Shown here: positions 38,119 through 48,371 of the stretch, piece after piece
Position numbering within the stretch: position 1 is the stretch's first letter
How the letters are laid out: the number at the start of each line of letters is the position of its first letter
Source: Prochlorococcus sp. AG-347-I21
GTDB lineage: Bacteria; Cyanobacteriota; Cyanobacteriia; PCC-6307; Cyanobiaceae
NCBI GenBank assembly: GCA_003279055.1
Contig: QCBP01000002.1
Span: 1 to 64,000, forward strand
DNA: 64,000 nt
Reading direction: 5' to 3'
Made by a program: the position numbers and the translations under genes
The notes under the pieces: generated by a model
Seen by the model: the letters and a program-made list of their open reading frames with translations, nothing else
Told to the model about the DNA's origin: nothing
Database searches by the model: none

Positions 38119-39032
38119 TTATTTAGCAAGTAATTAAATATTAATCCTGTGATTAAACCAATTCCATTAAGAGTTTGAAATTTTATTGCGACGAATTTGC
38201 AATTTTTTATTGCATAAGGTTTTGCATACGAAGATTTTAATAAATTTATAAGTCTTATTGCTTGAGGGAAACTAAGCAAATAAAGGATGCAAAACACTGG
38301 AATAAATCCATAAAGTATTGTGAAAAGTTGAAAAATATATATTGTAAAAATTATCCAAGGCACAAATTGAGAACCTTTTTTTGCTCCTAAGCGTACTAAA
38401 GGTGAATTTTTCCCATGCTTTTTATCTTCAGAAATTTGATGAAAATGAGAACAAAATAATACAAGAGTTGTTGCCAAGGAAGGTCCTGAACCAAGTAATA
38501 AAGAAACTTTCCATGGAATATCTTCGAAGTAAATATTAGACGGATTTAACGCAATTAAGACTGCAGAGTACGCAAAAGGTCCAAATGCAAGCCAGCATAA
38601 TGGTTCTCCTAAACCTTGATAGCCCAATCTAAAAGGAGGACCTTGATATAAATATCCTAAGAAGCAGCAAGCTGCCACCAAAATAAAAATGTTTATACTT
38701 GTTGATACTGAAATAATTAAAATTATTAATAAACCAATAACTAAAGATGTATATGCAATAAATGAAATTATTTTTTTATTTTTTACAAGATTTACAATTG
38801 AATGGAATTTAAATTCATCGATTCCTGTTTCTGCGTCGTATAAATCATTAGTTAGATTTTCCCAAAGTAATATCAAAATTGCAGCTAAAGTAAATGAAAT
38901 CAAATTATAAATTTTTACCTCTTCATATTGATTGAGCAAGTAAGCCCCTGTTATTAAAACTGGAAGTATGGCAACAGAATAAAGAGGCCATTTTATTGCT
39001 TTTTTCCATAATTTTTTTTTATCTTCGTCCAT
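38115..39032 (-). CDS. menA: 1,4-dihydroxy-2-naphthoate phytyltransferase
   Basis: UbiA-family membrane prenyltransferase that attaches the phytyl chain to DHNA, a late step to phylloquinone (the photosystem I A1 acceptor). It has about eight hydrophobic helices. The first Asp motif is NDLYDAETGID and the second region is SEDKKHGKNSPLVRLG. The length is 305 aa. First gene of the minus-strand men operon, divergent from menF. Confidence 0.93.
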   Translation of the reverse strand: MDEDKKKLWKKAIKWPLYSVAILPVLITGAYLLNQYEEVKIYNLISFTLAAILILLWENLTNDLYDAETGIDEFKFHSIVNLVKNKKIISFIAYTSLVIGLLIILIISVSTSINIFILVAACCFLGYLYQGPPFRLGYQGLGEPLCWLAFGPFAYSAVLIALNPSNIYFEDIPWKVSLLLGSGPSLATTLVLFCSHFHQISEDKKHGKNSPLVRLGAKKGSQFVPWIIFTIYIFQLFTILYGFIPVFCILYLLSFPQAIRLINLLKSSYAKPYAIKNCKFVAIKFQTLNGIGLITGLIFNYLLNK

Positions 39033-39133
39033 TTTTAATTAACACGCAAAATTAGATAATTATTTAATGTAGTTTATAAATTGAGTTACATTTTTTACTT
39101 TATTGCATCATTTTTAGTTATTTTCAATAAGTA
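39033..39133. promoter_or_regulatory. Divergent menA/menF promoter region
   Basis: This 101-bp spacer must drive both men units. It has an AATGTA...TACATT dyad and two direct 8-mers, GTTACATT (39085-39092) and TTTACTTT (39094-39101). These recall the HLR1 box of RpaB (two TTACA-type 8-mers), but the spacing is 1 bp instead of 2. Only suggestive. Confidence 0.3.
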
Positions 39134-40546
39134 ATGAAAAATGATTTAAACTTAACAGATTTTTTAAAAGATGTATTTTCCTCTTTCGATAAGAAAGTTG
39201 AAAATTCTGGATTAGTAAGTATTTGTGTTGAGATTCCTTGTATTGATTTATTCCAAGTTTATGAATTGTTAATAAATCAATATCCGTTTTCTTCATTTTG
39301 GGAGGAATCTGATGGCATTTCATATATAGCTTTCGAGAAGTGTAAATATGTTACTCTGGATGGCCCAAAAAGGTTTGAGGTAGCAAAAGAGTTTAATTCT
39401 GAGAATTTTAAAAATTTAATTAACTTAACTAATGAATCGCATAATTCTGCACTTTCAAAAATAATTTATTTATTTTCTTTCTCTGAAAATTTGAATAATA
39501 AGAATTTACCTTCAGATATCCCTAGTTTGGAAGCCATTTTGCCAAAAATATTAATTACTAAAAGTGGCAAGAATTGCTGGTTAAGAATCAATGGTCATGT
39601 TGAAGGTAAATCATCATTAAGAACATTAATTGAAGAAATATGGACAATTAGAAATCAAGTTATTAATTCTGGCTCAGAATTAATAAAATCATCTGGCTTA
39701 AAAACTAGTTTTGATTCCCCTTTTATTGATGATTTCTCACGCTCCTTAGAAACTTCTAAAACAAACATGAAAAAAGTAGTAAATAGAGGAATCCAATTAG
39801 TAGATAAAGATATCCTCGAAAAGATAGTTTTAGCGAATAGGATTAAAATAAAACTTAAAAATAAATTAGATTTAGTAGAAATTATAAAAAGATTTAAAAA
39901 GAATCAACCAAATACATGTAGATACGTTTGGAAAAGGAATAGTAAGGATATTTTGTTTGGAGCATCTCCAGAAAAATTATTTTCTTTCTCTAAACCTAAT
40001 TTAACTTTAGAGGCTCTTGCTGGAACTATCTCTACTAATTCAAATTTTAAGAAACTCCTAAATAGTACTAAAGACTTAAAGGAACATAATTATGTAATAC
40101 AACATTTGATTAAATCTTTAGAAGTTTCAAAAATAACAAACTTTAAAAAAAGTGATATCAAGGTAAATTCATTTGGAGATATTTCTCATTTGCAAACACT
40201 CATTTTCTCTAAAGTTGAAAATATTTGTCCTTTTGAATTGCTTAAAAACCTACATCCATCTCCAGCTGTTTGTGGATACCCAAAAAATGCAGCATTGGAT
40301 TGGATAAACACTCTTGAGTCTTTTCCTAGAGGAAATTATGCTTCTCCAATGGGTTGGGTTGATTCATCAGGCAATGCTTCATTTCTTTTGGCAATAAGAG
40401 GCGCAAGATGTATTGAAGAAAATATTGAATTTACTGCAGGTTCAGGTATAGTTTCTGGCTCAGTTTTAGAGAAAGAAATAGATGAGATTAAATTAAAATT
40501 TGAATCTATAGTTAAACAGATATTTTGCGCTAAAAACCCTAGATAA
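39134..40546 (+). CDS. menF: Isochorismate synthase
   Basis: Converts chorismate to isochorismate, the first step to phylloquinone. The chorismate-binding domain fills about 195-465 and carries [27 protein letters not shown] and AGSGIVSGS with its trailing E-x-x-E metal site (EKEIDEI). The N-terminal ~190 residues are diverged. An aminodeoxychorismate or anthranilate synthase is less likely given the men genes beside it. The 3' end overlaps gshB by 8 bp. Confidence 0.9.
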   Translation: MKNDLNLTDFLKDVFSSFDKKVENSGLVSICVEIPCIDLFQVYELLINQYPFSSFWEESDGISYIAFEKCKYVTLDGPKRFEVAKEFNSENFKNLINLTNESHNSALSKIIYLFSFSENLNNKNLPSDIPSLEAILPKILITKSGKNCWLRINGHVEGKSSLRTLIEEIWTIRNQVINSGSELIKSSGLKTSFDSPFIDDFSRSLETSKTNMKKVVNRGIQLVDKDILEKIVLANRIKIKLKNKLDLVEIIKRFKKNQPNTCRYVWKRNSKDILFGASPEKLFSFSKPNLTLEALAGTISTNSNFKKLLNSTKDLKEHNYVIQHLIKSLEVSKITNFKKSDIKVNSFGDISHLQTLIFSKVENICPFELLKNLHPSPAVCGYPKNAALDWINTLESFPRGNYASPMGWVDSSGNASFLLAIRGARCIEENIEFTAGSGIVSGSVLEKEIDEIKLKFESIVKQIFCAKNPR

Positions 40547-41462
40547 TTTCTACTAATTTTTCAATAACTTCCTCTGAAACATTTTTATTGGATAAATTTT
40601 CTATTTCTCTTAAACCTGTTGGACTGGTTACATTAATCTCGCTAAGCATTCCATTTATTACATCAATACCTACAAAAAATAAACCCTCATCTTTGAAGTG
40701 TTGAGATAATTCTGAGCAGATACTTTTTTCTTTTTCTGTTAATAATGTGGGTTCAGCCTTGCCTCCCATCGCTAAATTACTCCTAAAATCACCTCCTTGA
40801 GGAATCCTATTTATTGATCCAATTGCTTCTCCGTTTACGATAATTATTCTTTTATCACCCTCTACGACTTCAGGAATAAATTTTTGCATCATAACGGGTA
40901 ATTCTTCTTGAGAAGTGATTAATTCAATTATTGATTTAATTCCTGGAGAATTTTTATTTATCCTAATAACACCTTGACCACCTTTTCCTCCTAGAGGTTT
41001 TATGACTACTTCATTATTTATATTTGCAAAATTAATAAGATCTTTTACCTTACTCGCAACTATTGTAGGTGCCATTAAGTGGCTGTATCTTAAAGCACCT
41101 AGCTTTTCATTCCACGCTCTTAACGATGAGGGTTTGTTAATTACTTTTACTCCTTTTCTTTCGGCAACTTCTAAAAGATGGGTTGCATATAAATAAGCCT
41201 CATTTACAGGAGGATCTTTTCTCATCCAAATGCAATTAAATTCGGCGAGAGGTATGCAATCATTCTCTTTGAAAGAAATCCATGGAATTACTTCAACTTT
41301 TACGGAAGATGCCCATACTTCATCACCTCTAGCTTCCAGGTCTTGAGGAGTACAACTCCAGATTTCAATATTTTTTTTTGATGATGCTTGCATTAAAGCA
41401 GCAGTTGAATCTTTTAAGGGATTTATATTTTTAATTGGATCTATTACGAATAGAAATTTCAT
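40539..41462 (-). CDS. gshB: Glutathione synthetase
   Basis: ATP-grasp enzyme that adds glycine to gamma-glutamylcysteine. The N-terminal [16 protein letters not shown] block is typical. The ATP-binding loop is [13 protein letters not shown], with late metal and substrate residues in [19 protein letters not shown]. The length is 307 aa. It lies 5 bp after grxC on the same strand, so glutathione and glutaredoxin are likely co-expressed. Confidence 0.95.
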   Translation of the reverse strand: MKFLFVIDPIKNINPLKDSTAALMQASSKKNIEIWSCTPQDLEARGDEVWASSVKVEVIPWISFKENDCIPLAEFNCIWMRKDPPVNEAYLYATHLLEVAERKGVKVINKPSSLRAWNEKLGALRYSHLMAPTIVASKVKDLINFANINNEVVIKPLGGKGGQGVIRINKNSPGIKSIIELITSQEELPVMMQKFIPEVVEGDKRIIIVNGEAIGSINRIPQGGDFRSNLAMGGKAEPTLLTEKEKSICSELSQHFKDEGLFFVGIDVINGMLSEINVTSPTGLREIENLSNKNVSEEVIEKLVEII

Positions 41463-41467
41463 AAGAT

Positions 41468-41722
41468 CTAGTTTAATAATGCTTCTAATTTATTTTCATT
41501 TTCTAATGCGTAGAGATCATCGCAGCCTCCGATACCCTCATTATCTATAAATATTTGTGGTAATGTTCTTCTACCATCAGCTCTTTCAATCATCAATGCT
41601 CTGGCATCTTCGTCGCCATCTATTTTATATTCTGTAAAATTTACATTTTTTTTCTTGAGTAGTGATTTTGCTCGAATACAGAATGGGCAATATTGCCAAG
41701 TATAAATTTCAACTTTGGACAT
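41468..41722 (-). CDS. grxC: Glutaredoxin (dithiol type, GrxC)
   Basis: 84-aa thioredoxin-fold protein. The active site is C12-P-F-C15, the cis-proline block is [10 protein letters not shown], and the glutathione-binding GGCDDLYAL follows. It reduces disulfides and glutathionylated proteins using glutathione from the adjacent GshB. First gene of the pair, divergent from prfB (76 bp). Confidence 0.96.
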   Translation of the reverse strand: MSKVEIYTWQYCPFCIRAKSLLKKKNVNFTEYKIDGDEDARALMIERADGRRTLPQIFIDNEGIGGCDDLYALENENKLEALLN

Positions 41723-41798
41723 TTTTTTAAAATAATACTTAGTTTATACTATTAAACAAAAGTGCTTGTTAGATTATAAATAACGATTAAATTCTATT

Positions 41799-42921
41799 TT
41801 GATAGATATTACAGATTTCAAAAAAGATCTTTCGGAACTAACAGAGCGCCTGGGTAATGCTCAGGATTGTCTTTGACGTTCCAAGGTTAAAAGCGAAAAG
41901 GAAAGAGTTAGAGCAAATTTCTGCTCAGCCTGAATTTTGGGATAATCAAGAAGAAGCTAAAAAGCAAATGTTAATCCTTGATGATGTCAAAGCACAACTC
42001 GAATTGTTAGATAAATGGAAAACTTTTATTTCTGATGCTAATGCCTCTCTTGAGCTTTATTCTCTAGAACCCGAAGAGGAAATGATTTTAGAATCGCAGC
42101 TGGGATTAAAGAAATTAAGAGAGAATTTGGACAAATGGGAATTTGAAAGATTGTTATGTGGTGAATACGATAAGGAAGGAGCAGTAGTTTCTATTAACGC
42201 AGGTGCGGGTGGAACAGATGCGCAGGATTGGGTAGAGATATTATTAAGAATGTACTCTAGATGGGCCGATAATAATCAAATGAGCCTTGTCATTAATGAA
42301 TTATCTCAAGGAGAAGAAGCAGGTATTAAAAGTGTAACGTTCGAAATTGATGGAAAATATGCATATGGCTATCTGCAACATGAAAAAGGAACTCATAGAT
42401 TAGTAAGAATTTCTCCTTTTAATGCCAATGGCAAAAGACAAACCAGCTTTGCTGGGGTAGAGGTTATGCCAAAATTAGATGATAATATTTCACTTGATAT
42501 ACCTGAAAAAGATTTAGAAATTACAACGAGTAGATCCGGTGGAGCTGGAGGACAAAATGTTAATAAAGTAGAAACAGCAGTGAGAATTGTTCATTTGCCT
42601 TCAGGGATTTCAGTAAGATGTACTCAAGAAAGATCTCAATTACAAAATAAAGAAAAAGCTATGTTACTTTTAAAGTCTAAACTATTAGTGATTGCTAAAG
42701 AACAACGAGCTGCTGAAGTCGCTGATATTAAAGGTGATATTGTGGAAGCTGCATGGGGCAATCAAATAAGAAATTATGTTTTCCATCCCTATCAAATGGT
42801 AAAAGATCTTAGGACTATGCAGGAGACTAACGAGTTAGATAGTGTTTTAGATGGTGGACTTGACCCATTTATTCATGAATTATTACGTATGAATATTTCT
42901 TCTAATGAATCTATTGAATAA
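41799..42921 (+). CDS. prfB: Peptide chain release factor 2, with programmed +1 frameshift
   Basis: RF2 ends translation at UAA and UGA. The GGQ catalytic motif is in [11 protein letters not shown] and the SPF codon-recognition tripeptide is in RISPFNANG. The gene is in two frames: 25 codons from TTG at 41799 to CTT at 41871-41873, then an in-frame TGA (41874-41876) in the classic CTT-TGA-C slip site. After +1 slippage reading resumes at GAC (41875) and runs to 42921, giving about 373 aa, the normal RF2 length. The short peptide ([15 protein letters not shown]) matches the RF2 N-terminal helix, so it is real coding. Confidence 0.93.
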
Positions 42922-42924
42922 CTA

Positions 42925-43107
42925 ATGGAAAATAAAAACGAAATTTTAGAAAAAAAAGTTTCTCCTCCAAGCTTTATAAAGCTTGCAATGAGAAATATGG
43001 TAAGGAAAGGCTCAAAAAGTATTTCTCATTTTTCAATAACCTTTCTAGTTTTAATTGGGATATTAATACTTGTGGCCACAATAGGTAAGCCCAATATTCC
43101 AGTTTAA
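42925..43107 (+). CDS. Small membrane protein, DUF3285-like
   Basis: 60 aa, with a polar N-terminus containing a PPSFIKLAMRNMVRKGSKS segment and one hydrophobic helix (about 37-54, ITFLVLIGILILVATIG). This small family is conserved in cyanobacteria and usually lies beside ybeY, as here. Function unknown; the single helix suggests a membrane or thylakoid location. It starts 3 bp after prfB and ends 6 bp before ybeY. Confidence 0.82.
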   Translation: MENKNEILEKKVSPPSFIKLAMRNMVRKGSKSISHFSITFLVLIGILILVATIGKPNIPV

Positions 43108-43113
43108 GAATGT

Positions 43114-43653
43114 ATGAAAGAAAAAATTATTTCTGAAATAAATTTAGATTTGGTTTTTCAATGTAATGATTTCTCTCAATTTTCAAATAAATTAAAAGAT
43201 ACTAAAACTCATCTTATTTTTGAATCTATTTTTTGGGAGAAAGTTTTTTTATCTTGGATAAATACTATATTAAAAAAAGAGGATTATGAATTACCAAATT
43301 ATATTTTTGAAAAAAAATCTTTTTCATTAGGCTTACAGATAATATCTAATCAAGAAATTGCTTCTTTGAATAAGAAATGGATGCAAAAAAATGGTCCAAC
43401 TGATGTCTTATCTTTTCCAATTATTTCTGATGAATCTCTAAATAATTTAGATCATATAGAGTTGGGAGATATTTTTATATCATTAGAGATGGCACTTGAG
43501 CAATCTTATGAATATAAACATTCAATCTATAGAGAGATGATCTGGTTGGCTAGTCATGGATTTTTACATCTTTTGGGATGGGAACATAATAATGAGCATG
43601 ATTTAGAAAATATGTTAAATTTCCAAGAATATTTAATTACTCGATTAGATTAA
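43114..43653 (+). CDS. ybeY: Endoribonuclease YbeY
   Basis: Zinc RNase for 16S rRNA 3' maturation and ribosome quality control. The metal site is in the [11 protein letters not shown] block (H-x3-H-x5-H), preceded by TDVLSFP and LGDIFIS. It is 179 aa, with about 25 more N-terminal residues than short bacterial forms. It lies in the prfB-DUF3285-ybeY-dgkA-trpG run. Confidence 0.95.
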   Translation: MKEKIISEINLDLVFQCNDFSQFSNKLKDTKTHLIFESIFWEKVFLSWINTILKKEDYELPNYIFEKKSFSLGLQIISNQEIASLNKKWMQKNGPTDVLSFPIISDESLNNLDHIELGDIFISLEMALEQSYEYKHSIYREMIWLASHGFLHLLGWEHNNEHDLENMLNFQEYLITRLD

Positions 43654-43659
43654 AAATAA

Positions 43660-44070
43660 ATGGAAAAAAAAATAAACTATTTAGAAAATAGAAAAGAATC
43701 ATACAAAACTTCTAGTAATGTATTTATAAGTTTTAAGTATGCTTTCAGTGGTATTAGTTATGTATTAAAAACTTCAAGAAATTTTAAAATTCAATTAATT
43801 TTTGCAGTTACAAGTTTAATAATTGGTTTTTTACTAAAAATTAGTCTAAGTAATTATGTTATTTTGATTGCAACAATAATGTCTGTTTTAATATTAGAAA
43901 TATTGAACACATCTATTGAATCAATCGTTGATTTAGTAGTGAAAAAAGAATTTAGCATTTTGGCTAAAATTTCAAAAGATACTTCTGCAGGAGCAGTATT
44001 ATTAGCTTCCATTAATTCTGTTATTATTGCTGTATATATCTTTGTTCCTAAAATAAAGTTGTTATTTTAA
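43660..44070 (+). CDS. dgkA: Diacylglycerol kinase (prokaryotic DgkA type)
   Basis: Small membrane kinase with three hydrophobic helices, 136 aa. The family signature is EILNTSIESIVD near residue 82, where E and N bind substrate and metal, and KDTSAGAVLL follows. About 35 polar N-terminal residues are extra to the core. It may act on diacylglycerol or undecaprenol; cyanobacterial specificity is not established. It is 6 bp after ybeY. Confidence 0.92.
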   Translation: MEKKINYLENRKESYKTSSNVFISFKYAFSGISYVLKTSRNFKIQLIFAVTSLIIGFLLKISLSNYVILIATIMSVLILEILNTSIESIVDLVVKKEFSILAKISKDTSAGAVLLASINSVIIAVYIFVPKIKLLF

Positions 44071-44082
44071 ATCCATATAAAT

Positions 44083-44679
44083 ATGTTTCTTGTTATTGAT
44101 AATTACGATAGTTTTACTTATAACCTTGTTCAATATTTAGGAGAACTTTCAGTTGAGCATGAAATAACTAAAGAATTAATAGTTAAAAGAAATGATGAAA
44201 TTACTTTAGAAGAAATTATCAAACTAAATCCTGGTGGAATTCTCTTATCTCCAGGTCCAGGTAATCCAGATCAATCTGGAATTTGTCTGCCAATTCTAAA
44301 AAAATTATCTAAAAATATTCCGACCTTGGGAGTTTGTTTAGGTCATCAAGCTTTGGCCCAAGCTTTTGGAGGTAAGGTTATAGTTGGGAAAGAACTTATG
44401 CATGGTAAGACATCCAAAATATTTCATAATCAAAAAGGATTGTTTAAAGATATCGAGACTCCATTTGTGGCTACTAGATACCATAGTCTTATAGTTGATT
44501 CAAGTTCTTTACCATCTTGTTTCGACATAACTGCGACTTTAGAAGACTCAACAATTATGGCTATCTCTCATAAAGAATATAAACATTTACATGGGGTACA
44601 GTTCCATCCTGAAAGTGTGTTGACGCAATTTGGTCATAAATTAATTAGTAATTTTCTAAAAATGGCTGAACAAAAGTAA
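44083..44679 (+). CDS. trpG: Anthranilate synthase component II (glutamine amidotransferase)
   Basis: Class I glutaminase of 198 aa that supplies ammonia to TrpE. The triad is C85 (LGVCLGHQA), H175 and E177 (VQFHPES). The N-terminal IDNYDSFTYNL and LSPGPGNP blocks are typical. In bacteria with one such subunit it often also serves PabB for folate. trpE and pabB are not in the window. Confidence 0.94.
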   Translation: MFLVIDNYDSFTYNLVQYLGELSVEHEITKELIVKRNDEITLEEIIKLNPGGILLSPGPGNPDQSGICLPILKKLSKNIPTLGVCLGHQALAQAFGGKVIVGKELMHGKTSKIFHNQKGLFKDIETPFVATRYHSLIVDSSSLPSCFDITATLEDSTIMAISHKEYKHLHGVQFHPESVLTQFGHKLISNFLKMAEQK

Positions 44680-44698
44680 AATAAAAAAAAATAATATT

Positions 44699-45424
44699 AT
44701 GATTTCTCAAATTAAAAACTTTTTATTTTTGATATTAGTTAGCTCTTTTTTACCTACCTCATTATTGGCAAGGAACTTAGGAATAAAAAGTTTGGGACAT
44801 AGTAGTTTTTTAATTACTAGTTCAGATAAATCTATTCTTATAAATCCCTTTAAAGCAATAGGTTGTGCAAGTAATTTAAAGGAGCCAAAAGAAGTCAACG
44901 TAGATTTTATTTTGGCTAGTTCTAGGCTTCCAGATGAAGGATATAACCCTAATGATCAATTAATGTTCGTTGAGCCAGGAATCTATCAATTTGAGGATAT
45001 TTTATTAAATGGAATTTCTGTACCACATGACAGAGTAGATGGAAGAAGATTCGGGATGGCAACTGTTTGGAGTTGGGAGCAGAATGATCTTAAAATTGTT
45101 CATATGGGAGGAGCTGCTGGTGATATTGATATAAACAGTCAAATTATTTTGTCTGGTCCAGATATATTGTTTATTTCAATTGGAGGAGGAATAAAATCTT
45201 ACAATGGTAAAGAAGCCTCAAAAATAGTTAAGCTTCTAAAACCTAATGTAGTTATTCCTGTTCACTTTGAACGCGGCAAAAAAATCAATAAAGAATGTGA
45301 TTTCTCAAATGCTGATTTATTTATCGAAAATATGAAAGATTTTAAAGTAAAATATGTTGGAAAAGATTTTCAAATAAAACCTAAAAGAATCGATCAAAAT
45401 ACAATTTATATTTTCAGTAATTAA
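44699..45424 (+). CDS. Exported metallo-beta-lactamase-fold protein
   Basis: 241 aa with an N-terminal signal peptide (about 1-24, hydrophobic LFLILVSSFLP, then LLA-R). The core has the LGHSSFLI strand, VPHDRVDGRR, VHMGGAAGDI and PVHFERGKK, which fit the UPF0173-like branch of the fold. Several classical HxHxDH ligands are missing, so metal binding and activity are unclear. It ends 4 bp inside the opposing hisC. Confidence 0.78.
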   Translation: MISQIKNFLFLILVSSFLPTSLLARNLGIKSLGHSSFLITSSDKSILINPFKAIGCASNLKEPKEVNVDFILASSRLPDEGYNPNDQLMFVEPGIYQFEDILLNGISVPHDRVDGRRFGMATVWSWEQNDLKIVHMGGAAGDIDINSQIILSGPDILFISIGGGIKSYNGKEASKIVKLLKPNVVIPVHFERGKKINKECDFSNADLFIENMKDFKVKYVGKDFQIKPKRIDQNTIYIFSN

Positions 45425-46530
45425 TTTTTTAAATCTAATATCTTGTAATTGTCCCAGAAAAAGATCATTTGTTCTTTAGTTCCAATACTAACCCTTATAG
45501 AATTACCGATATCTTTTTTGTTTTCCATACTTCTAATAAGAATACCTTTTTCTCTCATCTGTTGTATTAAGATTTTAGGATTTTTTTTTGGCCAAATTAA
45601 GAAATAATTACCTCCACTAAAGTGAGTTCTGATTTTTGTTGATTTAAATTTATTTAAAATCCATTCCCTCGCCTTTTTTACTTCTAAAACATAATTATCA
45701 ATATATGTTTTGTCTTTAAGTGCTGCTAATGCAGCTGTTATAGCAAAGCTGTTTACATCATATGGTCCTGTAACTTTATTAATGTACTGAATTAAACTTT
45801 TATTGCCAAAAGCAAAACCTATTCTTAAACCAGCTAGACCTGCAGTTTTTGAAAGAGATTGGATTATTAGTATATTTTTATTCTTTTCAAAATCTATCGA
45901 TTTAAGAAGACTATCTCCATTAAATTTTTCATATAGTTCATCAACAACTATTAATGAATCGTTATTGATATTGGCTAAATTAATTATTTCATGAGAGCTG
46001 AGAACAGTTCCTGTTGGATTATTTGGATTGCAAATAAATATTAACTTTGGATTATGCTTTATTATTTTTTCCCTAAATTCTTCGATGGGGAATAGAAAAT
46101 TTTCTCCAATGTAAGAACAACTTATTTTTTTCATTCCTCGGATTTCTGCACAAGGAGAATAGTAACCAAAAGTTGGATTTGTGGTTAGAAATATTTGATC
46201 TTTTTCTCCAAAGCAATTGAAAATTGCATTTATTGCTGCATCTGCTCCATTGAAAATTCCGATTTCATCATTACCAAATTTTCTTGAATCAAGATATTTA
46301 TCACATAAAAATTTTTTTAAAAAATTATATTCTGGATAAATTGAAATCTCATCTAATTTTATCGCTTGTAATGCCTCTAGAACCTTAGGACTTGGACCTA
46401 AAGTATTTTCATTAAAGTCTAAGCGGAGTAAATTTCTTCTATTTTCTAAAGGTGCAGAGTAAGACTGCATATTTATTATTTCTTCTCTTGGTTTTGGGAA
46501 AAGATTATTTAATGGATCAAAATCATTCAT
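45421..46530 (-). CDS. hisC: Histidinol-phosphate aminotransferase
   Basis: Class I/II PLP aminotransferase of histidine synthesis. The PLP lysine is K228 (QSLSKTAGLAGLRIG). NPNNPTGT and DFNENTLGPSP are the usual HisC blocks. The length is 369 aa. Its ATG shares a base with the argS stop (TAATG), so it is probably coupled to argS. A CobD-like paralogue of the same fold lies at 60270-61394. Confidence 0.88.
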   Translation of the reverse strand: MNDFDPLNNLFPKPREEIINMQSYSAPLENRRNLLRLDFNENTLGPSPKVLEALQAIKLDEISIYPEYNFLKKFLCDKYLDSRKFGNDEIGIFNGADAAINAIFNCFGEKDQIFLTTNPTFGYYSPCAEIRGMKKISCSYIGENFLFPIEEFREKIIKHNPKLIFICNPNNPTGTVLSSHEIINLANINNDSLIVVDELYEKFNGDSLLKSIDFEKNKNILIIQSLSKTAGLAGLRIGFAFGNKSLIQYINKVTGPYDVNSFAITAALAALKDKTYIDNYVLEVKKAREWILNKFKSTKIRTHFSGGNYFLIWPKKNPKILIQQMREKGILIRSMENKKDIGNSIRVSIGTKEQMIFFWDNYKILDLKN

Positions 46531-48344
46531 TACATTCTTTCTAAAGTTTCAATTCCTAAAAGCTCTAAGCTTAATTTTAGTGTTTTTGCAGTTAGGTCAC
46601 ATAAATTAAGCCTAGAAATTTTTATATTTTTTTCTTCTTTGAGGATTGGAACTTGATCATAGAATCTATTAAAAGTCTGACATAGCTCGAACAGATAATT
46701 GCATAATCTATTTGGCATTAAGTCTTTTTCAATAGAAATTATGACTTCATCGAACTTAAGTAATTTTCTGATAAGTTTCCACTCAGATTTATGTTCATAA
46801 TTTACGTACTGAAAATCTTTAGAGTCATAAACAAAATTATTTTTTCTTTTAATTCCTAAAATTCTTACAAGTGTATATAACAAATAAGGAGCAGTATTAC
46901 CATTTAGGGAAAGCATTTTATCAAAACTAAATTGATAATTGGTAATCCTATTTTGACTTAAATCTGCATACTTAACAGCTCCTAATCCAATAATTCTTGA
47001 AGTATTTGCAATAAACTCTTCGGTCTCATAACGATCTTCATCTTCTAATCTTTTCAATAAATCTTCTTTTGCTCTTCTAACTGCTTCATTTAATAAATCT
47101 TTTAGGCGTATTGTTTCGCCTTCTCTTGTCTTTAGTTTTTTGCCATCAATTCCTTGAACTAACCCAAAAGGGACATGGTCTACTTGACAATTATCTGGGA
47201 TCCATTTTGCTTTTTTTGCAACTTGAAAAACTCCAGCAAAATGATTTGCTTGCCCATGATCAGTTACATAAATAATTCTTGAAGCATCATCGCCATTAGG
47301 AGGTTTATTGAATCTGTATCTTATAGCAGCAAGATCTGTAGTGGCATAATTAAAACCCCCATCTTTTTTTTGAATAATTAGTGGTAAAGGTTTGCCTTCT
47401 TTATTAGTCATCCCATCTAAAAATACACATTTTGCTCCTTGATCTTCTACTAATATTTTTTCTAGATTCAAATCATCAATAACTGATTTTAAGAAGGGAT
47501 TATAAAAAGATTCACCTCTTTCTTCTATTTTTATTTTTAAATTTTTATAGATTTCATCAAATTCTTTCCTTGATTGATCACATAATAATTTCCAAGCTTT
47601 AATCGATTTAATATCTCCACTTTGTAACTTAACTACTTCCTCTCTAGATCTTTTTTGGAATTCAGATTCGTTATCAAATCTTTTTTTTGATTCTTTATAA
47701 AATTCAACTAAATCACTTATTTTGATCTTTCCTATTTTTTCTAGATCATTTGAATATAAATCTTTGAGCTGAGTAATAAGCATGCCAAATTGTGTTCCCC
47801 AATCACCAACATGATTGAGTCTTAATACTTCATAACCTCTTAACTCGAAAATTCTAGATATTGAGTCACCTATTATTGTTGATCTTAAATGCCCTACATG
47901 CATTTCTTTAGCAATATTAGGGCTAGAAAAATCTACAATAACTTTATTAGACAAACCACTATCTAAATCTTTTCTAATTAGAGGTATGCCAGCCCTATTG
48001 CATTGAATATTTGACTTAATTTCATTTATTAGAACCTCATCTTTTAATTTTATATTTATAAATCCAGGTCCAGCTATTTCTAGACTCTTACATAATTTTG
48101 ATATGCTTTTATTTTTATTTAAAAGGTTAATAAAATCATTAGAAATATCTCTTGGGTTCTTTTTATATATTTTAGATAAACTTAAACAAACATTACATTG
48201 ATAATCACCAAATTCCTCTTTTGATGATTGTGTAATTAAATTTTTTCGAAGAATTTCGAATTCTCCTTTTTTATCATTTTTTTCAAGACTATCTAAAAGA
48301 GATTGTTCAAATTGTTTTGTTAATTCTTTAAAAATGATTAGCAT
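46530..48344 (-). CDS. argS: Arginyl-tRNA synthetase
   Basis: Class Ia synthetase, 604 aa. The N-terminal Add-1 domain is about 1-120. The HIGH motif appears as HVGH in [17 protein letters not shown]. There is no KMSKS; the corresponding region reads LKTREGETI, as in other ArgRS. The C-terminal DALR anticodon-binding domain ends in [11 protein letters not shown]. It precedes hisC on the same strand. Confidence 0.97.
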   Translation of the reverse strand: MLIIFKELTKQFEQSLLDSLEKNDKKGEFEILRKNLITQSSKEEFGDYQCNVCLSLSKIYKKNPRDISNDFINLLNKNKSISKLCKSLEIAGPGFINIKLKDEVLINEIKSNIQCNRAGIPLIRKDLDSGLSNKVIVDFSSPNIAKEMHVGHLRSTIIGDSISRIFELRGYEVLRLNHVGDWGTQFGMLITQLKDLYSNDLEKIGKIKISDLVEFYKESKKRFDNESEFQKRSREEVVKLQSGDIKSIKAWKLLCDQSRKEFDEIYKNLKIKIEERGESFYNPFLKSVIDDLNLEKILVEDQGAKCVFLDGMTNKEGKPLPLIIQKKDGGFNYATTDLAAIRYRFNKPPNGDDASRIIYVTDHGQANHFAGVFQVAKKAKWIPDNCQVDHVPFGLVQGIDGKKLKTREGETIRLKDLLNEAVRRAKEDLLKRLEDEDRYETEEFIANTSRIIGLGAVKYADLSQNRITNYQFSFDKMLSLNGNTAPYLLYTLVRILGIKRKNNFVYDSKDFQYVNYEHKSEWKLIRKLLKFDEVIISIEKDLMPNRLCNYLFELCQTFNRFYDQVPILKEEKNIKISRLNLCDLTAKTLKLSLELLGIETLERM

Positions 48345-48371
48345 TAATTATTCAATTATTTATCTATATGA

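Noticed and set aside
39085-39101. HLR1 (RpaB) box in the menA/menF spacer
   Set aside because: The two 8-mers have a 1-bp instead of 2-bp spacer and the second reads TTACT, not TTACA; too weak to call.
41799-41876. TGA in prfB as a disabling mutation
   Set aside because: The CTT-TGA-C context and the matching peptide before it are the known RF2 autoregulatory frameshift, not damage.
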